From the NCBI RefSeq assembly GCF_030813055.1, contig NZ_JAUSTW010000001.1, positions 186,001 to 250,000 of the forward strand: a stretch of DNA of 64,000 bases. Reading direction: 5' to 3'. Position 1 is the stretch's first letter. Every line of letters begins with the position of its first letter. Below the pieces are notes generated by a model. The model saw only the letters and a list, made by a program, of their open reading frames with translations. It was not told where the DNA came from and ran no database searches. Source of the stretch: Neobacillus ginsengisoli. GTDB lineage: Bacteria > Bacillota > Bacilli > Bacillales_B > DSM-18226. A program made the position numbers and the translations under genes. This document shows positions 53,254-62,871 of this stretch, in pieces.

Positions 53254-54426
53254 ATGAAATACAATAAATTGGGATTATTCTTATTAGTAGCTGCCCTTGG
53301 TACCAATTTACTCGGTTGTGAAAATCAGTTTTTCCATAGTGGTCAGAGTACAAATAAAGAAACCGCAAAAGTTAAAGAAATCATAGCTAACAAAGAAAAT
53401 TTGCAACGAATAGATAAGCAAAAGAAACTAGAAAGGCTTCGGAAAAATGAAGCTTTACTGCAAAAAAAAATTGAAGATTATTTAGTCTCGAATAACAATA
53501 GCGGCAGTGTTTTTGTGGAACAAAACAACCAAATTCTTTTTAATGAAGGCGTTGGCTATGCCAATGTAGAGAAAAAGATATTAAACGAACCCGCCACTAC
53601 CTATCCAATCGCTTCGATTACGAAAATATTTGTGGCCACAAGTATTATGAAACTGCAGGAACAACAGAAATTAACGATTCAGGATCCAATTTCAAAGTAT
53701 ATTCCTAATTTTCCAAATGGGGATAAAATTAAGTTATATAACTTCTTAACCCACACATCCGGGATTCAAAGGCCGCACTGGCATAAAGGGGATACAACAC
53801 CAATAAGTCTAGTACGGGAAATTGAAAAGATGCCATTAAAATTCCAACCTGGAGAAAAATGGGACTATTTAGATGCGAACTATATGGTTCTTGGTTATGT
53901 CATAGAAAAAATTACGGGTGGGTCGCTCCATGATTTTATCAAAAAAAATATCATTGATAAGGTTCCGCTAAATGAAACAGGATTTATTACGTCTGAACAT
54001 CCCGTTCCATATACATCGGTTGGCTATTTAACAAAGAATAATAAAATCGAACCTACCAAGTACCTTAATACCTATGCTCTTTTTGGCTGTGGGGATATTT
54101 ACGCAACCGCATCTGATTTATCACAATTTGATCAAGCGTTAATGAATGGAAAATTGGTTTCGAAAGAAAGTCTAAATCAAATGCTTACGCCATCTACTAA
54201 GTCAACATATGGTTTGGGTCTTTATAACAGAGGGAATTTTGTTTTCAGTGTAGGTGTTTTAGGCGGGTGGTATACAATGCATGCCTATTATAATGATAAA
54301 ACTTCGATTGTTATTTTGTTGAATGACCGAAGCAAAGGCACACACAATATTGAAAATATTACGGCTGACATTTATCACATGGTTAAGGATACCATGAATC
54401 CTGTTGAACCATCCCCAAATTCCTAA
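53254..54426 (+). CDS. Beta-lactamase-like serine hydrolase lipoprotein
   Basis: The 390-residue protein has a lipoprotein signal (KYNKLGLFLL to TNLLGC) and a class C beta-lactamase/PBP4*-type domain. The nucleophile is in the S-x-x-K motif PIASITKIF, the tyrosine motif is DANYMVLGYV (Y-x-x after DYLDANY), and GGW near the end takes the third position. Such proteins are peptidases or esterases on cell-wall peptides. Between signal and domain is a charged, probably coiled segment. ATG 53254 gives the signal directly; ATG 53230 behind GAGG is an alternative start. The gene is absent from this place in B. subtilis, so it is a lineage-specific insertion between hemL and spoVID. Confidence 0.85.
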   Translation: MKYNKLGLFLLVAALGTNLLGCENQFFHSGQSTNKETAKVKEIIANKENLQRIDKQKKLERLRKNEALLQKKIEDYLVSNNNSGSVFVEQNNQILFNEGVGYANVEKKILNEPATTYPIASITKIFVATSIMKLQEQQKLTIQDPISKYIPNFPNGDKIKLYNFLTHTSGIQRPHWHKGDTTPISLVREIEKMPLKFQPGEKWDYLDANYMVLGYVIEKITGGSLHDFIKKNIIDKVPLNETGFITSEHPVPYTSVGYLTKNNKIEPTKYLNTYALFGCGDIYATASDLSQFDQALMNGKLVSKESLNQMLTPSTKSTYGLGLYNRGNFVFSVGVLGGWYTMHAYYNDKTSIVILLNDRSKGTHNIENITADIYHMVKDTMNPVEPSPNS

Positions 54427-54439
54427 ATGATACAAATGA

Positions 54440-54474
54440 TTACACACGCATCCATAGGGTGCGTGTGTTTTTCT
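54440..54474 (+). terminator. Terminator of the serine hydrolase gene
   Basis: ACACACGCA pairs with TGCGTGTGT, followed by five T. Confidence 0.85.
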
Positions 54475-54497
54475 TGTGCCTCAAAAAGCTTTTTTAT

Positions 54498-54525
54498 CAT
54501 AAAAATTTCAGCTTCCTCATAGAGT
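54498..54525 (+). promoter_or_regulatory. Candidate sigma-E promoter of spoVID
   Basis: CATA at 54498-54501 and CATAGAGT at 54518-54525 fit a sigma-E -35/-10 arrangement. Known biology: spoVID is transcribed by sigma-E in the mother cell. The same pair with the same spacing lies before the gerE-element recombinase unit. Confidence 0.5.
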
Positions 54526-54575
54526 GTAAGTGACATAGTGATTTTACGTGAAAGGAAACGAAAGGAGGAGTCGCT

Positions 54576-55646
54576 TTGTCTCAGGAAAATCAATCGTGCC
54601 TACGATTTTCCTTGGAGGAATCCTTATGGTTTAGAAAAGGACAGGAAGTCGAAGAGCTTGTCTCCATTTCTCTAGACCCGGATATTACCATCCAGGAAAA
54701 CGATCAGTACGTAACCATACGAGGTTCGCTGGAATTAACAGGCGAATATAAAAGTTACGAAGCTAGCGATGAAGGTGAAGAAGATAACGGTTCTGCTCAG
54801 AAGTTTGTAGAAAGGGTAGAGGAGCAAGAAACTGGAAGTTGTGAATTTTCCCATTGTTTTCCAGTCGATATTACGATTCCTAATAATCGGATTCAAAGTA
54901 TTTATGATATTGATGTTCTTGTAGAATCATTTGATTACTCCTTACTGGAGCGAAGTTGTTTGAAATTATCAGCAGAGCTGACTATTAGCGGCTTATATGG
55001 CGGCCCGCAGCAGGATGAACCGTCAGAGCCTGAATTTGAGCTGGAGGTATTGCATCGTTCTGAGTCCGAAGATATATTGACTGACTTTGAACAAAACCAA
55101 TTCGACGATTCATTTTTGTTCGAGGCTGAGGCAAGAAAACAGCAGGAAGAGGAAAAGGTAGAAGTATTTCCGAAGTTCCCAACATTTAACTATCAAGCCC
55201 AAGATGACCATGAGGATGAACAAGAGCCTTCTTGGCTTTTTCAGGAGGCAAGAAGTGAAGGAAACAAGCCGGTCGGAATTGTCAGCGAGCAGGAAGAATC
55301 TGCCCAGGAAGTGCCGGGCGATCACGTCCATTTTGAGGAGGATGTAACCGCAGTCGAAGAAAGCTCCTCCTCATCGGAAGCAGCAGTACCGAAGCCGGAA
55401 AAGAAGAAGAAACCGGCAAAAAAGAAGAGCATGACACTAACAGAGTTTTTTGCCCGTAAGGAGGAAAATGCAGAACAGGCTAAATTAAAGGTATGTATCG
55501 TACAAAAAGGAGATACCATTGACAGTCTTGCAGAACGGTACGATGTAACCATCCAAAATCTCCTTCGTGTAAACCATCTGGAAATTAATCAAGATGTTTA
55601 TGAAGGCCAAGTATTATATATTCCGGTGATATTCGCAAAAAAGTAA
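54576..55646 (+). CDS. spoVID: Spore coat/encasement protein SpoVID
   Basis: TTG 54576 follows AAAGGAGG. The 356-residue protein has the N-terminal spore-coat domain (LRFSLEESLWFRKGQEVEEL), a long acidic, low-complexity middle, a lysine-rich KPEKKKKPAKKKSMTL segment and a C-terminal LysM domain (IVQKGDTIDSLAERYDVTI). SpoVID drives encasement of the forespore by coat proteins. It is clearly shorter than B. subtilis SpoVID (about 575 residues), mainly in the acidic middle. Position after hemL and before ysxE supports the call. Confidence 0.92.
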   Translation: MSQENQSCLRFSLEESLWFRKGQEVEELVSISLDPDITIQENDQYVTIRGSLELTGEYKSYEASDEGEEDNGSAQKFVERVEEQETGSCEFSHCFPVDITIPNNRIQSIYDIDVLVESFDYSLLERSCLKLSAELTISGLYGGPQQDEPSEPEFELEVLHRSESEDILTDFEQNQFDDSFLFEAEARKQQEEEKVEVFPKFPTFNYQAQDDHEDEQEPSWLFQEARSEGNKPVGIVSEQEESAQEVPGDHVHFEEDVTAVEESSSSSEAAVPKPEKKKKPAKKKSMTLTEFFARKEENAEQAKLKVCIVQKGDTIDSLAERYDVTIQNLLRVNHLEINQDVYEGQVLYIPVIFAKK

Positions 55647-55654
55647 CAGATCAA

Positions 55655-55690
55655 AATAGAAGATGAGCGGGTTTTCATACCTGCTCACCT
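55655..55690 (+). terminator. Weak hairpin after spoVID
   Basis: GAGC with GG pairs with CC and GCTC around a loop, with little T afterwards. Confidence 0.4.
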
Positions 55691-55719
55691 TTCTTACATT
55701 CCTGAACTTAGAGTAATGT

Positions 55720-55860
55720 CTAGCTCCAGCGCCTAGTGTACTTCCCTCTTTTCCCTACGATAAGTTAACACGAAAAAGCAAAAGCGCAATTCGAGTTGAC
55801 TTTATCTCAGTCGAAGCGCTCCAGTCCTGTCGTGCGCTAAACGGGAGCAAACGCTTTTCC
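55720..55860. repeat. Dispersed intergenic repeat, copy 2
   Basis: TCTAGCTCCAGCGCC at the left and GCGCTAAACGGGAGC at the right share their core with the copy at 41177-41232. The middle is longer and contains more inverted segments. Confidence 0.5.
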
Positions 55861-55888
55861 TTTCTTTGAAAGAGAGTTGAGTTTTATT

Positions 55889-56932
55889 ATGAGTAACTCG
55901 AATCGCTTGGAAGAGGTAACACCGATTTTACAAAATTATCAAGTTGAACCCCATTTTGTTGAAAATTATGGCAGCATACAAAAAATCTACTCCAACAAGG
56001 GTACCTTTGCATTGAAAAAAATCGTTCCTACGTCTGGTACGGATTTTATTCGCCATGTTCATCACCTATACCAAAAGGGATTTAATCGCATCGTACCTAT
56101 TTATCCAACGATGGATGGCAGGTATGCGGTCCTTAATAATAAAGATCTATATTATTTAATGCCGTGGATGCCAAATGAAGTTAAAGAAGACCGCCAGCAT
56201 AAAAATCAGCAGTTAATCCGGGAATTAGCGAGACTTCATACCCTTTCCGCCAAAGAAATCCCGATAAATAAAGAAGAACGTACCGAGCATTATGAAAAAA
56301 CTATTCAACAATTGGAAAAACATCAGGAATTTCTCGATGGCTTCGTCGATGAATGTGAAAAAAAGACCTATATGTCGCCTTTTGAATTACTATATTGCAT
56401 TTATTATAATGAAATAAGCCAGGCACTGCGCTTTTCAAAAACAAAATTAGAAGAATGGTATGAAAACACGAAAGAGAATGAAAAGGCACGAATGGTCATC
56501 ACGCACGGGAAATTATCATCTGAACATTTTCTTTATGACGAAAGAGGGTACGGTTATTTTATCAATTTTGAAAATGCCCGATATGGGTCACCTATTCATG
56601 ACCTTTTGCCATTTTTATCGCGTGCGTTAAATACGAATCCGAAGAGAAATGATGAAGCTGTTGATTGGATTTATCATTATCATAAATACTTCCCATTCAA
56701 GCAGGATGAAAAGTTGTTGTTTTATAGCTATTTAGCTTATCCAATTCCCATCATCCAAGTAGCAGAAAATTATTATCGCAAACAACAGCCCAAAAATGAA
56801 TTAAAATTTGTACGTCAGCTGCAGCGGAAATACTGGCATTTAAAAAACAATGAATATGTAGTTATGAGAATGGTTGAAATGGACGCCCAGCAACAGCAAG
56901 CAAAAGAAGGAGCCCAGCAGCAATCCAGCTGA
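55889..56932 (+). CDS. ysxE: Spore coat kinase-like protein YsxE
   Basis: The 347-residue protein belongs to the CotS/YsxE aminoglycoside-phosphotransferase-like family. GTFALKKI supplies the ATP lysine, and MVITHGKLSSEHFLYDERGYGYFINFENA takes the place of the catalytic HGDxxxxN and DFD motifs, with H-G-K and N-F-E, so kinase activity is doubtful. YsxE acts with SpoVID in coat encasement in B. subtilis. The C-terminus is glutamine rich. Confidence 0.92.
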   Translation: MSNSNRLEEVTPILQNYQVEPHFVENYGSIQKIYSNKGTFALKKIVPTSGTDFIRHVHHLYQKGFNRIVPIYPTMDGRYAVLNNKDLYYLMPWMPNEVKEDRQHKNQQLIRELARLHTLSAKEIPINKEERTEHYEKTIQQLEKHQEFLDGFVDECEKKTYMSPFELLYCIYYNEISQALRFSKTKLEEWYENTKENEKARMVITHGKLSSEHFLYDERGYGYFINFENARYGSPIHDLLPFLSRALNTNPKRNDEAVDWIYHYHKYFPFKQDEKLLFYSYLAYPIPIIQVAENYYRKQQPKNELKFVRQLQRKYWHLKNNEYVVMRMVEMDAQQQQAKEGAQQQSS

Positions 56933-56944
56933 ATGGGCTCTTTA
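56910..56944. terminator. Terminator of ysxE
   Basis: AGCCCA pairs with TGGGCT around the end of the coding region, followed by T. Confidence 0.7.
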
Positions 56945-57133
56945 AATTATTTCAAAGAAAAGAGAAATGGCGATGATAAAGAAAAATGTTAATAAAAGTA
57001 CATCAAAGAAGGTTGGTAAAAGAATGGTTCGAATCAATTGAAAAATTAAAAACGGAATGATGAATTGCCCGCATACCCTCCTGCAGGTTCTATACCAGGG
57101 ATGGTAGGCGTATTTTTTAAACTTCCCCTTCAT
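56942..57133 (-). CDS. Small membrane protein, 63 aa
   Basis: The start on the minus strand follows a strong GGGAGAGG site. After a basic start (MKGKFKKYAYHPWYRTCRR) two hydrophobic segments follow (about 22-40 and 43-63). No family recognised. It is convergent with ysxE and divergent from valS. Confidence 0.65.
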   Translation of the reverse strand: MKGKFKKYAYHPWYRTCRRVCGQFIIPFLIFQLIRTILLPTFFDVLLLTFFFIIAISLFFEII

Positions 57134-57310
57134 CTAAACCTCTCCCTTTCCAAAATAACATTTCTTTAATATATATTCGCTACTTCCTTAGTATTCCCCT
57201 AAAATATGAACCATTTTTTCAGGAAGCGTATAAAATATAAAAAAATTGGTTATCATTATTGACGACAATCCCCTTTATTGGGTAGTATAACTATATAATT
57301 TAATGAATAA

Positions 57311-57562
57311 AGCAAAGACAGGGAAGAGTACGTTGTCAAGGCTGCTTCAAGAGAGGGAAATCGCTGGCTGGAAGATTTCCTAAGCAGAACAACGGAAGGT
57401 CACCCTTGAGCTTCTTCTGCGAAAGGATCTAAGATCCTATTAGTTGAAGACGGGCCCGAATCCGTTATCCGATAGAGAGCCAATCATGTACTATGGTTGG
57501 AAAAAAGGTGGTACCGCGAAGCAAACTCCATTCGTCCTTTTATGGCGAACGGGGTTTTTTTA
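57311..57562 (+). promoter_or_regulatory. T-box riboswitch of valS
   Basis: The T-box sequence AAGGTGGTACCGCG is at 57505-57518. Upstream are stem-I-like elements, including a possible GTC specifier in GAAGGTCACC near 57410, which would read tRNA-Val. Downstream, AACTCC...GGGGTT with a T run (57523-57562) is the terminator that competes with the antiterminator. Uncharged tRNA-Val would allow read-through into valS. A TTGACG box at about 57259 may be part of the promoter. Confidence 0.93.
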
Positions 57563-57605
57563 TTTGTACTTTGAATTAAAAGAGAGATAAAGGAGGAACA
57601 CTTAG

Positions 57606-60251
57606 ATGGACACGAAAGAACTAACAATGCCTACTAAATACGACCCGCAAGCGATTGAACAAGGCCGTTATGATTGGTGGTTGAAAGGAAAGTTTTTTGA
57701 AGCAAAAGATGATGAGGCGAAGCAGCCCTACACAATCGTTATTCCACCGCCAAACGTAACAGGTAAACTGCATTTAGGGCATGCATGGGATACTACCCTG
57801 CAGGATATCCTTACCAGGATGAAACGGATGCAGGGCTTTGATGTACTCTGGCTACCCGGCATGGACCATGCCGGAATCGCAACGCAGGCAAAAGTAGAAG
57901 AAAAACTTCGCAGCGTAGGAAAAAGCCGTTACGATTTAGGCAGAGAAAAATTCGTTGAGGAAACATGGAAATGGAAGGAAGAGTATGCTTCCCATATTCG
58001 TCAGCAATGGGCAAAACTGGGGCTAGGGCTTGATTATAGCCGTGAGCGCTTCACCCTTGATGAAGGTTTATCCGACGCTGTACGTGAAGTATTTATTACA
58101 CTTTATAAAAAAGGTCTCATTTACCGCGGTGAGTATATTATCAACTGGGATCCGTCCACTAAAACTGCATTATCCGATATTGAAGTTATTTATAAGGATG
58201 TTCAAGGTGCATTTTATCATATGAATTATCCGCTAGCCGATGGTTCCGGTCAAATTGAGGTAGCGACCACCCGCCCGGAAACGATGCTTGGTGATACAGC
58301 TGTTGCTGTACATCCGGAGGATGAGCGTTATAAGCATTTAATAGGCAAAACGGTCATTCTGCCAATCGTTGGCCGCGAGATTCCGATTGTGGGTGATGAT
58401 TATGTTGATATGGAATTTGGTTCAGGTGTCGTAAAAATTACACCGGCGCATGACCCGAATGATTTTGAAGTGGGTAACCGCCACAATCTTGAGCGGATTC
58501 TGGTTATGAATGAAGACGGGTCAATGAATGATAAGGCTGGAAAATATAAAGGCCTCGACCGCTTCGAATGCCGCAAGCAAATTGTTAAAGACCTGCAGGA
58601 GCAAGGGATTCTATTCAAAATTGAAGAGCATCTGCATTCAGTGGGCCATTCAGAAAGAAGCGGTGCTGTTGTCGAACCATATCTCTCAACTCAATGGTTT
58701 GTTAAAATGCAGCCGCTCGCCGATGAAGCCATTGCACTGCAAAACAATGAGGACAAGGTGAATTTCGTTCCTGACCGCTTTGAAAAAACATACTTGCATT
58801 GGATGGAAAACATCCGCGACTGGTGTATCTCAAGACAGCTATGGTGGGGTCACCGCATTCCGGCTTGGTACCACAAGGAAACAGGTGAAGTTTATGTCGA
58901 TCATGCGCCGCCATCAGACCTTGAGAATTGGGAACAGGATACGGATGTTTTAGATACTTGGTTTAGCTCTGCGCTTTGGCCGTTCTCGACGATGGGCTGG
59001 CCAAATAAAGAAGCAGTTGATTTCAAACGTTACTTCCCGACTGATGCACTTGTAACCGGCTATGATATTATCTTCTTCTGGGTATCTAGAATGATCTTCC
59101 AAAGCCTTGAATTTACCGGAAAACGTCCGTTTAAAGATGTTCTCATCCATGGCCTCGTTCGTGATGCACAGGGGCGTAAGATGAGTAAATCATTAGGTAA
59201 CGGTGTCGATCCAATGGATGTCATCGATCAGTACGGGGCAGATTCACTGCGCTATTTCCTATCCACCGGAAGCTCACCGGGGCAGGATTTACGTTACAGT
59301 ACCGAAAAAGTGGAAGCAACCTGGAATTTTGCGAATAAAATTTGGAATGCTTCCCGTTTCGCATTAATGAATATGGACGGAATGACATATGAAGAAATTG
59401 ATTTCAGCGGTGAAAAATCGGTTGCTGATAAATGGATTCTAACAAGATTAAATGAAACGATTGAAAACGTAACAAGACTTTCAGACCGTTATGAGTTTGG
59501 CGAGGTTGGCCGTACGCTGTACAACTTTATCTGGGATGATTTCTGTGATTGGTATATTGAAATGGCGAAGCTTCCTTTATACGGGGATGATGAGGCTGCA
59601 AAGAAAACGACTCGCTCCATTTTAGCCTATGTGTTAGATCAAACCATGCGCTTATTACATCCATTTATGCCGTTTATTACAGAAGAAATATGGCAAAACC
59701 TTCCACATAAAGGTGAATCGATTACGACATCGAACTGGCCTGAAGTAAAACCGGAGCTTTCAGATGAGAAAGCGGCACAGGAAATGAAATTGCTTATGGA
59801 AATGATTCGCTCTGTACGGAATATTCGTGCAGAAGTAAACACGCCAATGAGCAAAAAAATCAAAATGATCGTTAAAGCCAAGGATGAAACAGTTCTAAAA
59901 GCAGTTGAAAAGAACCGTGCATTTATCGAAAAATTCTGTAATCCGGAAGAATTACAGATAGGAACGGATATTGATGCTCCGGAAAAAGCAATGACAGCTG
60001 TCATTACGGGTTTAGAAATCATTCTTCCACTCGAAGGCTTGATTAATATCGAAGAAGAGATTGCCCGCCTTGAAAAAGAATTCGATAAATTAAATAAAGA
60101 AGTAGAAAGAGTTCAGAAGAAATTGAGCAATGAAGGCTTCATGAAAAAAGCACCTGAAAGTGTTGTTGCTGAAGAACGCGCTAAAGAAAATGATTACCGT
60201 GAAAAGCGAGCAGTTGTGGAAGCAAGAATTAAAGAATTAAAAGGGATATAA
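57606..60251 (+). CDS. valS: Valyl-tRNA synthetase
   Basis: The 881-residue class I synthetase has the HIGH motif in [15 protein letters not shown], the KMSKS motif in [11 protein letters not shown], the editing domain with [17 protein letters not shown], the tRNA-binding helical domain and the C-terminal coiled-coil arm ([15 protein letters not shown]). It charges tRNA-Val. A T-box leader precedes it, and AAAGGAGG is the ribosome site. Confidence 0.98.
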   Translation: MDTKELTMPTKYDPQAIEQGRYDWWLKGKFFEAKDDEAKQPYTIVIPPPNVTGKLHLGHAWDTTLQDILTRMKRMQGFDVLWLPGMDHAGIATQAKVEEKLRSVGKSRYDLGREKFVEETWKWKEEYASHIRQQWAKLGLGLDYSRERFTLDEGLSDAVREVFITLYKKGLIYRGEYIINWDPSTKTALSDIEVIYKDVQGAFYHMNYPLADGSGQIEVATTRPETMLGDTAVAVHPEDERYKHLIGKTVILPIVGREIPIVGDDYVDMEFGSGVVKITPAHDPNDFEVGNRHNLERILVMNEDGSMNDKAGKYKGLDRFECRKQIVKDLQEQGILFKIEEHLHSVGHSERSGAVVEPYLSTQWFVKMQPLADEAIALQNNEDKVNFVPDRFEKTYLHWMENIRDWCISRQLWWGHRIPAWYHKETGEVYVDHAPPSDLENWEQDTDVLDTWFSSALWPFSTMGWPNKEAVDFKRYFPTDALVTGYDIIFFWVSRMIFQSLEFTGKRPFKDVLIHGLVRDAQGRKMSKSLGNGVDPMDVIDQYGADSLRYFLSTGSSPGQDLRYSTEKVEATWNFANKIWNASRFALMNMDGMTYEEIDFSGEKSVADKWILTRLNETIENVTRLSDRYEFGEVGRTLYNFIWDDFCDWYIEMAKLPLYGDDEAAKKTTRSILAYVLDQTMRLLHPFMPFITEEIWQNLPHKGESITTSNWPEVKPELSDEKAAQEMKLLMEMIRSVRNIRAEVNTPMSKKIKMIVKAKDETVLKAVEKNRAFIEKFCNPEELQIGTDIDAPEKAMTAVITGLEIILPLEGLINIEEEIARLEKEFDKLNKEVERVQKKLSNEGFMKKAPESVVAEERAKENDYREKRAVVEARIKELKGI

Positions 60252-60257
60252 TATTGT

Positions 60258-60282
60258 GAGGAGGCAGGTTGTCTGCCTCTTC
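60258..60282 (+). terminator. Possible terminator between valS and folC
   Basis: GAGGCAG pairs with CTGCCTC, with only a weak T stretch; partial read-through into folC is likely. Confidence 0.5.
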
Positions 60283-60318
60283 CGTGTGTTTTGTAGACAA
60301 AAAAGTGGGGTGGTTTGA

Positions 60319-61659
60319 ATGTTTACAACTTATAAAGAAGCTCTTGAATGGATCCATGCCAGGTTAAGGCTTGGTATCAAACCTGGTTTAAAGCGGATGG
60401 AATGGATGATGGAGAGGCTCTGCAACCCGGAAATGAAAATAAAAGCTGTCCATATTGGCGGAACCAACGGCAAAGGCTCAACTGTAGCATTTCTTCGTTC
60501 CATTTTGCAAGAAGGTGGGTACAAAGTAGGGACTTTTACTTCTCCCTATATCGAACAATTTAACGAGCGGATTAGTGTTAATGGGAAATCAATAACTGAT
60601 GAAGAAGTACTCCGGCTTTCCAATATCATTCGCCCGCTTGCCGATGAATTAGAGGAAACCGAGCTTGGAGGGCCAACCGAATTTGAAGTGATCACTGCGA
60701 TGAGTTTCTATTATTTTGCCGAGGTCAACAAGGTTGATATCGTTCTATTTGAAGTTGGGCTGGGTGGAAGATTTGATTCAACCAATATTATTCAACCAAT
60801 AGCTTCTATTATTACAAATATCGGGCTTGACCACACGAATATTTTAGGTAATTCCTATGAAGAAATTGCCTTCGAAAAGGCAGGAATTATAAAAGGCGTG
60901 ACACCAATTTTCACAGCTGTCAAACACCAGGGAGCACTAAAAGTCATTGAGGAACAGGCAGAAAAAAGACAAGCACCCCTTTCAAAGCTGAATCAGGAAT
61001 TTTCGATTACCTCCCACAGGTCGCTTGAAAAAGGTGAAATGTTTACACTAAAAACGAAGCCTCAAACAATGGATCAATTAGAAATTAGCATGATTGGTCA
61101 GCACCAAACAGAAAATGCCTCTCTTGCTGTAATTGCTGCACAATATTTAAATCAGCAAGGTTTTGTTGTTACCGAACAAGCAATACGGTCAGGTTTAAAA
61201 AATGCCTATTGGCCTGGCAGGTTTGAAATCCTATCGGAAAATCCACTCATTGTGATTGACGGGGCCCACAATGATGAAGGAATTGCAGCACTTGTACATG
61301 AATTATCAACCCGTTATGCCGAGTGCTACATTCATATTGTATTTGCAGCTTTAAAAGATAAAAAACTTGATCAGATGATTTCTAAGCTGGACGAAGTGGC
61401 AAATCAAATCTCATTTGTTTCGTTTGATTTTCCGCGTGCGGCTGATGCGTTGGATTTGTTTTCGTTGAGTTGTTCGCAAAATAAAATCGCAGTAGAAGAC
61501 GGTTGGAAAGATTACTTGATTGAAGCAATTAAAACCTTGGAACCGAACGGTATTCTTGTCATTACCGGTTCGCTTTATTTTATTTCCGAAGTAAAACCGT
61601 ATTTTTCGAATTTTCGAAAAATACCACATATAGCTTGTGACAAGCCCATTTATATTTGA
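60319..61659 (+). CDS. folC: Folylpolyglutamate synthase / dihydrofolate synthase
   Basis: The 446-residue Mur-ligase-type enzyme adds glutamate to folates. The P-loop is GGTNGKGSTVAFLR, followed by FTSPYIEQFNERISVNG, ITNIGLDHTNILG and a C-terminal VIDGAHNDEG. Slightly longer than the B. subtilis protein. The valS-folC-comC order is conserved. Confidence 0.96.
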   Translation: MFTTYKEALEWIHARLRLGIKPGLKRMEWMMERLCNPEMKIKAVHIGGTNGKGSTVAFLRSILQEGGYKVGTFTSPYIEQFNERISVNGKSITDEEVLRLSNIIRPLADELEETELGGPTEFEVITAMSFYYFAEVNKVDIVLFEVGLGGRFDSTNIIQPIASIITNIGLDHTNILGNSYEEIAFEKAGIIKGVTPIFTAVKHQGALKVIEEQAEKRQAPLSKLNQEFSITSHRSLEKGEMFTLKTKPQTMDQLEISMIGQHQTENASLAVIAAQYLNQQGFVVTEQAIRSGLKNAYWPGRFEILSENPLIVIDGAHNDEGIAALVHELSTRYAECYIHIVFAALKDKKLDQMISKLDEVANQISFVSFDFPRAADALDLFSLSCSQNKIAVEDGWKDYLIEAIKTLEPNGILVITGSLYFISEVKPYFSNFRKIPHIACDKPIYI

Positions 61660-61707
61660 TAAAATTGTTTTATTATAATAATAGCTAATGACGTGGAGGG
61701 GAGTTCG

Positions 61708-62141
61708 ATGAGTGTTAAACCGCAGGTGAAAATAGCTATTTTTCTTGTCTGGATTATTATGGTGCCTGCAGGAATGTGGTTAACCTATAACGCTTTTCCT
61801 CCTCAAAACTCAAGTCATTGGATGGACATGCTGGCATTTTTGGTGTTAACCTCCTTGGTTGCCTCTATGCCAATGGTCATCAATAATATGCCTATTTTTC
61901 TCATACAATGGGTTTCGCTTGCTACATTTTTAAGCTTTGGTTTATTTGTAGAGATGGCTTTTGCCCAGATAGCCGTTGTTGTTTTCTGTTAAAGTTACGC
62001 GTTCAAAAAGAACAATATTTCCGCTTTCCGCTAAATTTTACTATGTTTTTCGTTGTCTCTATTGTGAGCGGTGTCATTTACTATTCACTTGGCGGCCATA
62101 CCGGCAACAAGGGGCAAAACGTGCCGGACGGAATCGGGTAG
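61708..62141 (+). pseudogene. Frameshifted membrane half of a GGDEF-type protein
   Basis: From ATG 61708 (GGAGGGGAG upstream) a multi-spanning membrane domain is encoded until a stop at 61992. The same domain continues in another frame (LLKLRVQKEQYFRFPLN to SGVIYYSLGG) to 62141, so one base was lost near 61980. Related Bacillus proteins beside comC carry this membrane region followed by a GGDEF domain, as far as I recall; no GGDEF is present here. The gene is thus both frameshifted and truncated. Confidence 0.65.
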
Positions 62142-62163
62142 CGGAGTATTCATCGTGTTAAAA

Positions 62164-62224
62164 AAATAAAAAAGCTGACTAAAAGCACATTAAAAAACGG
62201 ACCTTTAAAGTCAGCTTTTTTTAT
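62164..62224. terminator. Large terminator hairpin
   Basis: AAAAAAGCTGACT pairs with AGTCAGCTTTTTT across a loop of about 25 bases. Confidence 0.75.
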
Positions 62225-62244
62225 AATTTTAATTAATTATCATA

Positions 62245-62660
62245 TTTCACTACTGGAGCATGTTTTTCATCCCAATCCAAAAATTGATCAGACACATCGA
62301 TTGTTTTATCCCCATCTATTATCCCTTATTCATTACTTGATCAAAAGTAACTCCATTATCAAATTCTAAATTAGAATTTGAAATTGACGATGGTCTTGTA
62401 ACAGAAACTCTCACACTGAATTGACAATTTTTTGTGAATTCTATTTGACCATTATTATTTTTTATTTGCATCCCTAATGCCGAACTTGAGCAAATTGGAA
62501 GACCTGTTGGTTTTGTGATTATTGTCGAATAGTCATAATTTGTGTTGAGATGGATTTTACTACGTTTGATAATGCTGTACCCCTATCTCAGCTACATCTT
62601 TCTTCGGACGATAGTGACTTCAATTATGGTTCCAATGATCGATATGTTTAACCAATTTCA
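62245..62660 (-). pseudogene. Unidentified degraded minus-strand coding sequence
   Basis: On the minus strand a continuous protein-like frame reads KIHLNTNYDYSTIITKPTGL and further TKNCQFSVRVSVTRPSS, ending DQVMNKG. A different frame then gives TIDVSDQFLDWDEKHAPVV to a stop. Before it, another piece reads SHYRPKKDVAEIG after an in-frame stop. No start is present. It is at least one broken gene, perhaps with an inserted element remnant. The 62648-62872 minus-strand frame looks spurious. Confidence 0.45.
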
Positions 62661-62871
62661 GCAACATAATAAATAATTGACAAATAATTCAAAAAGATGA
62701 AGAAAAATGGCAAAAAATACAAAAATTTTCTTTTCTTCCACTTGGCATTTACCATATAATACAGAGGTATATATACATAGGTTAATAGAACTATTAATAA
62801 TAGTGGAAATATGCTCGAAAAAGTTTTCCATAATATAATAGTAGTATAATGCACACGAGGAGGGGAATCCA

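Noticed and set aside
62560..62660. IS transposase fragment
   Set aside because: HYRPKKDVAEIG looks protein-like, but I could not tie it to a known transposase family and it contains a stop.
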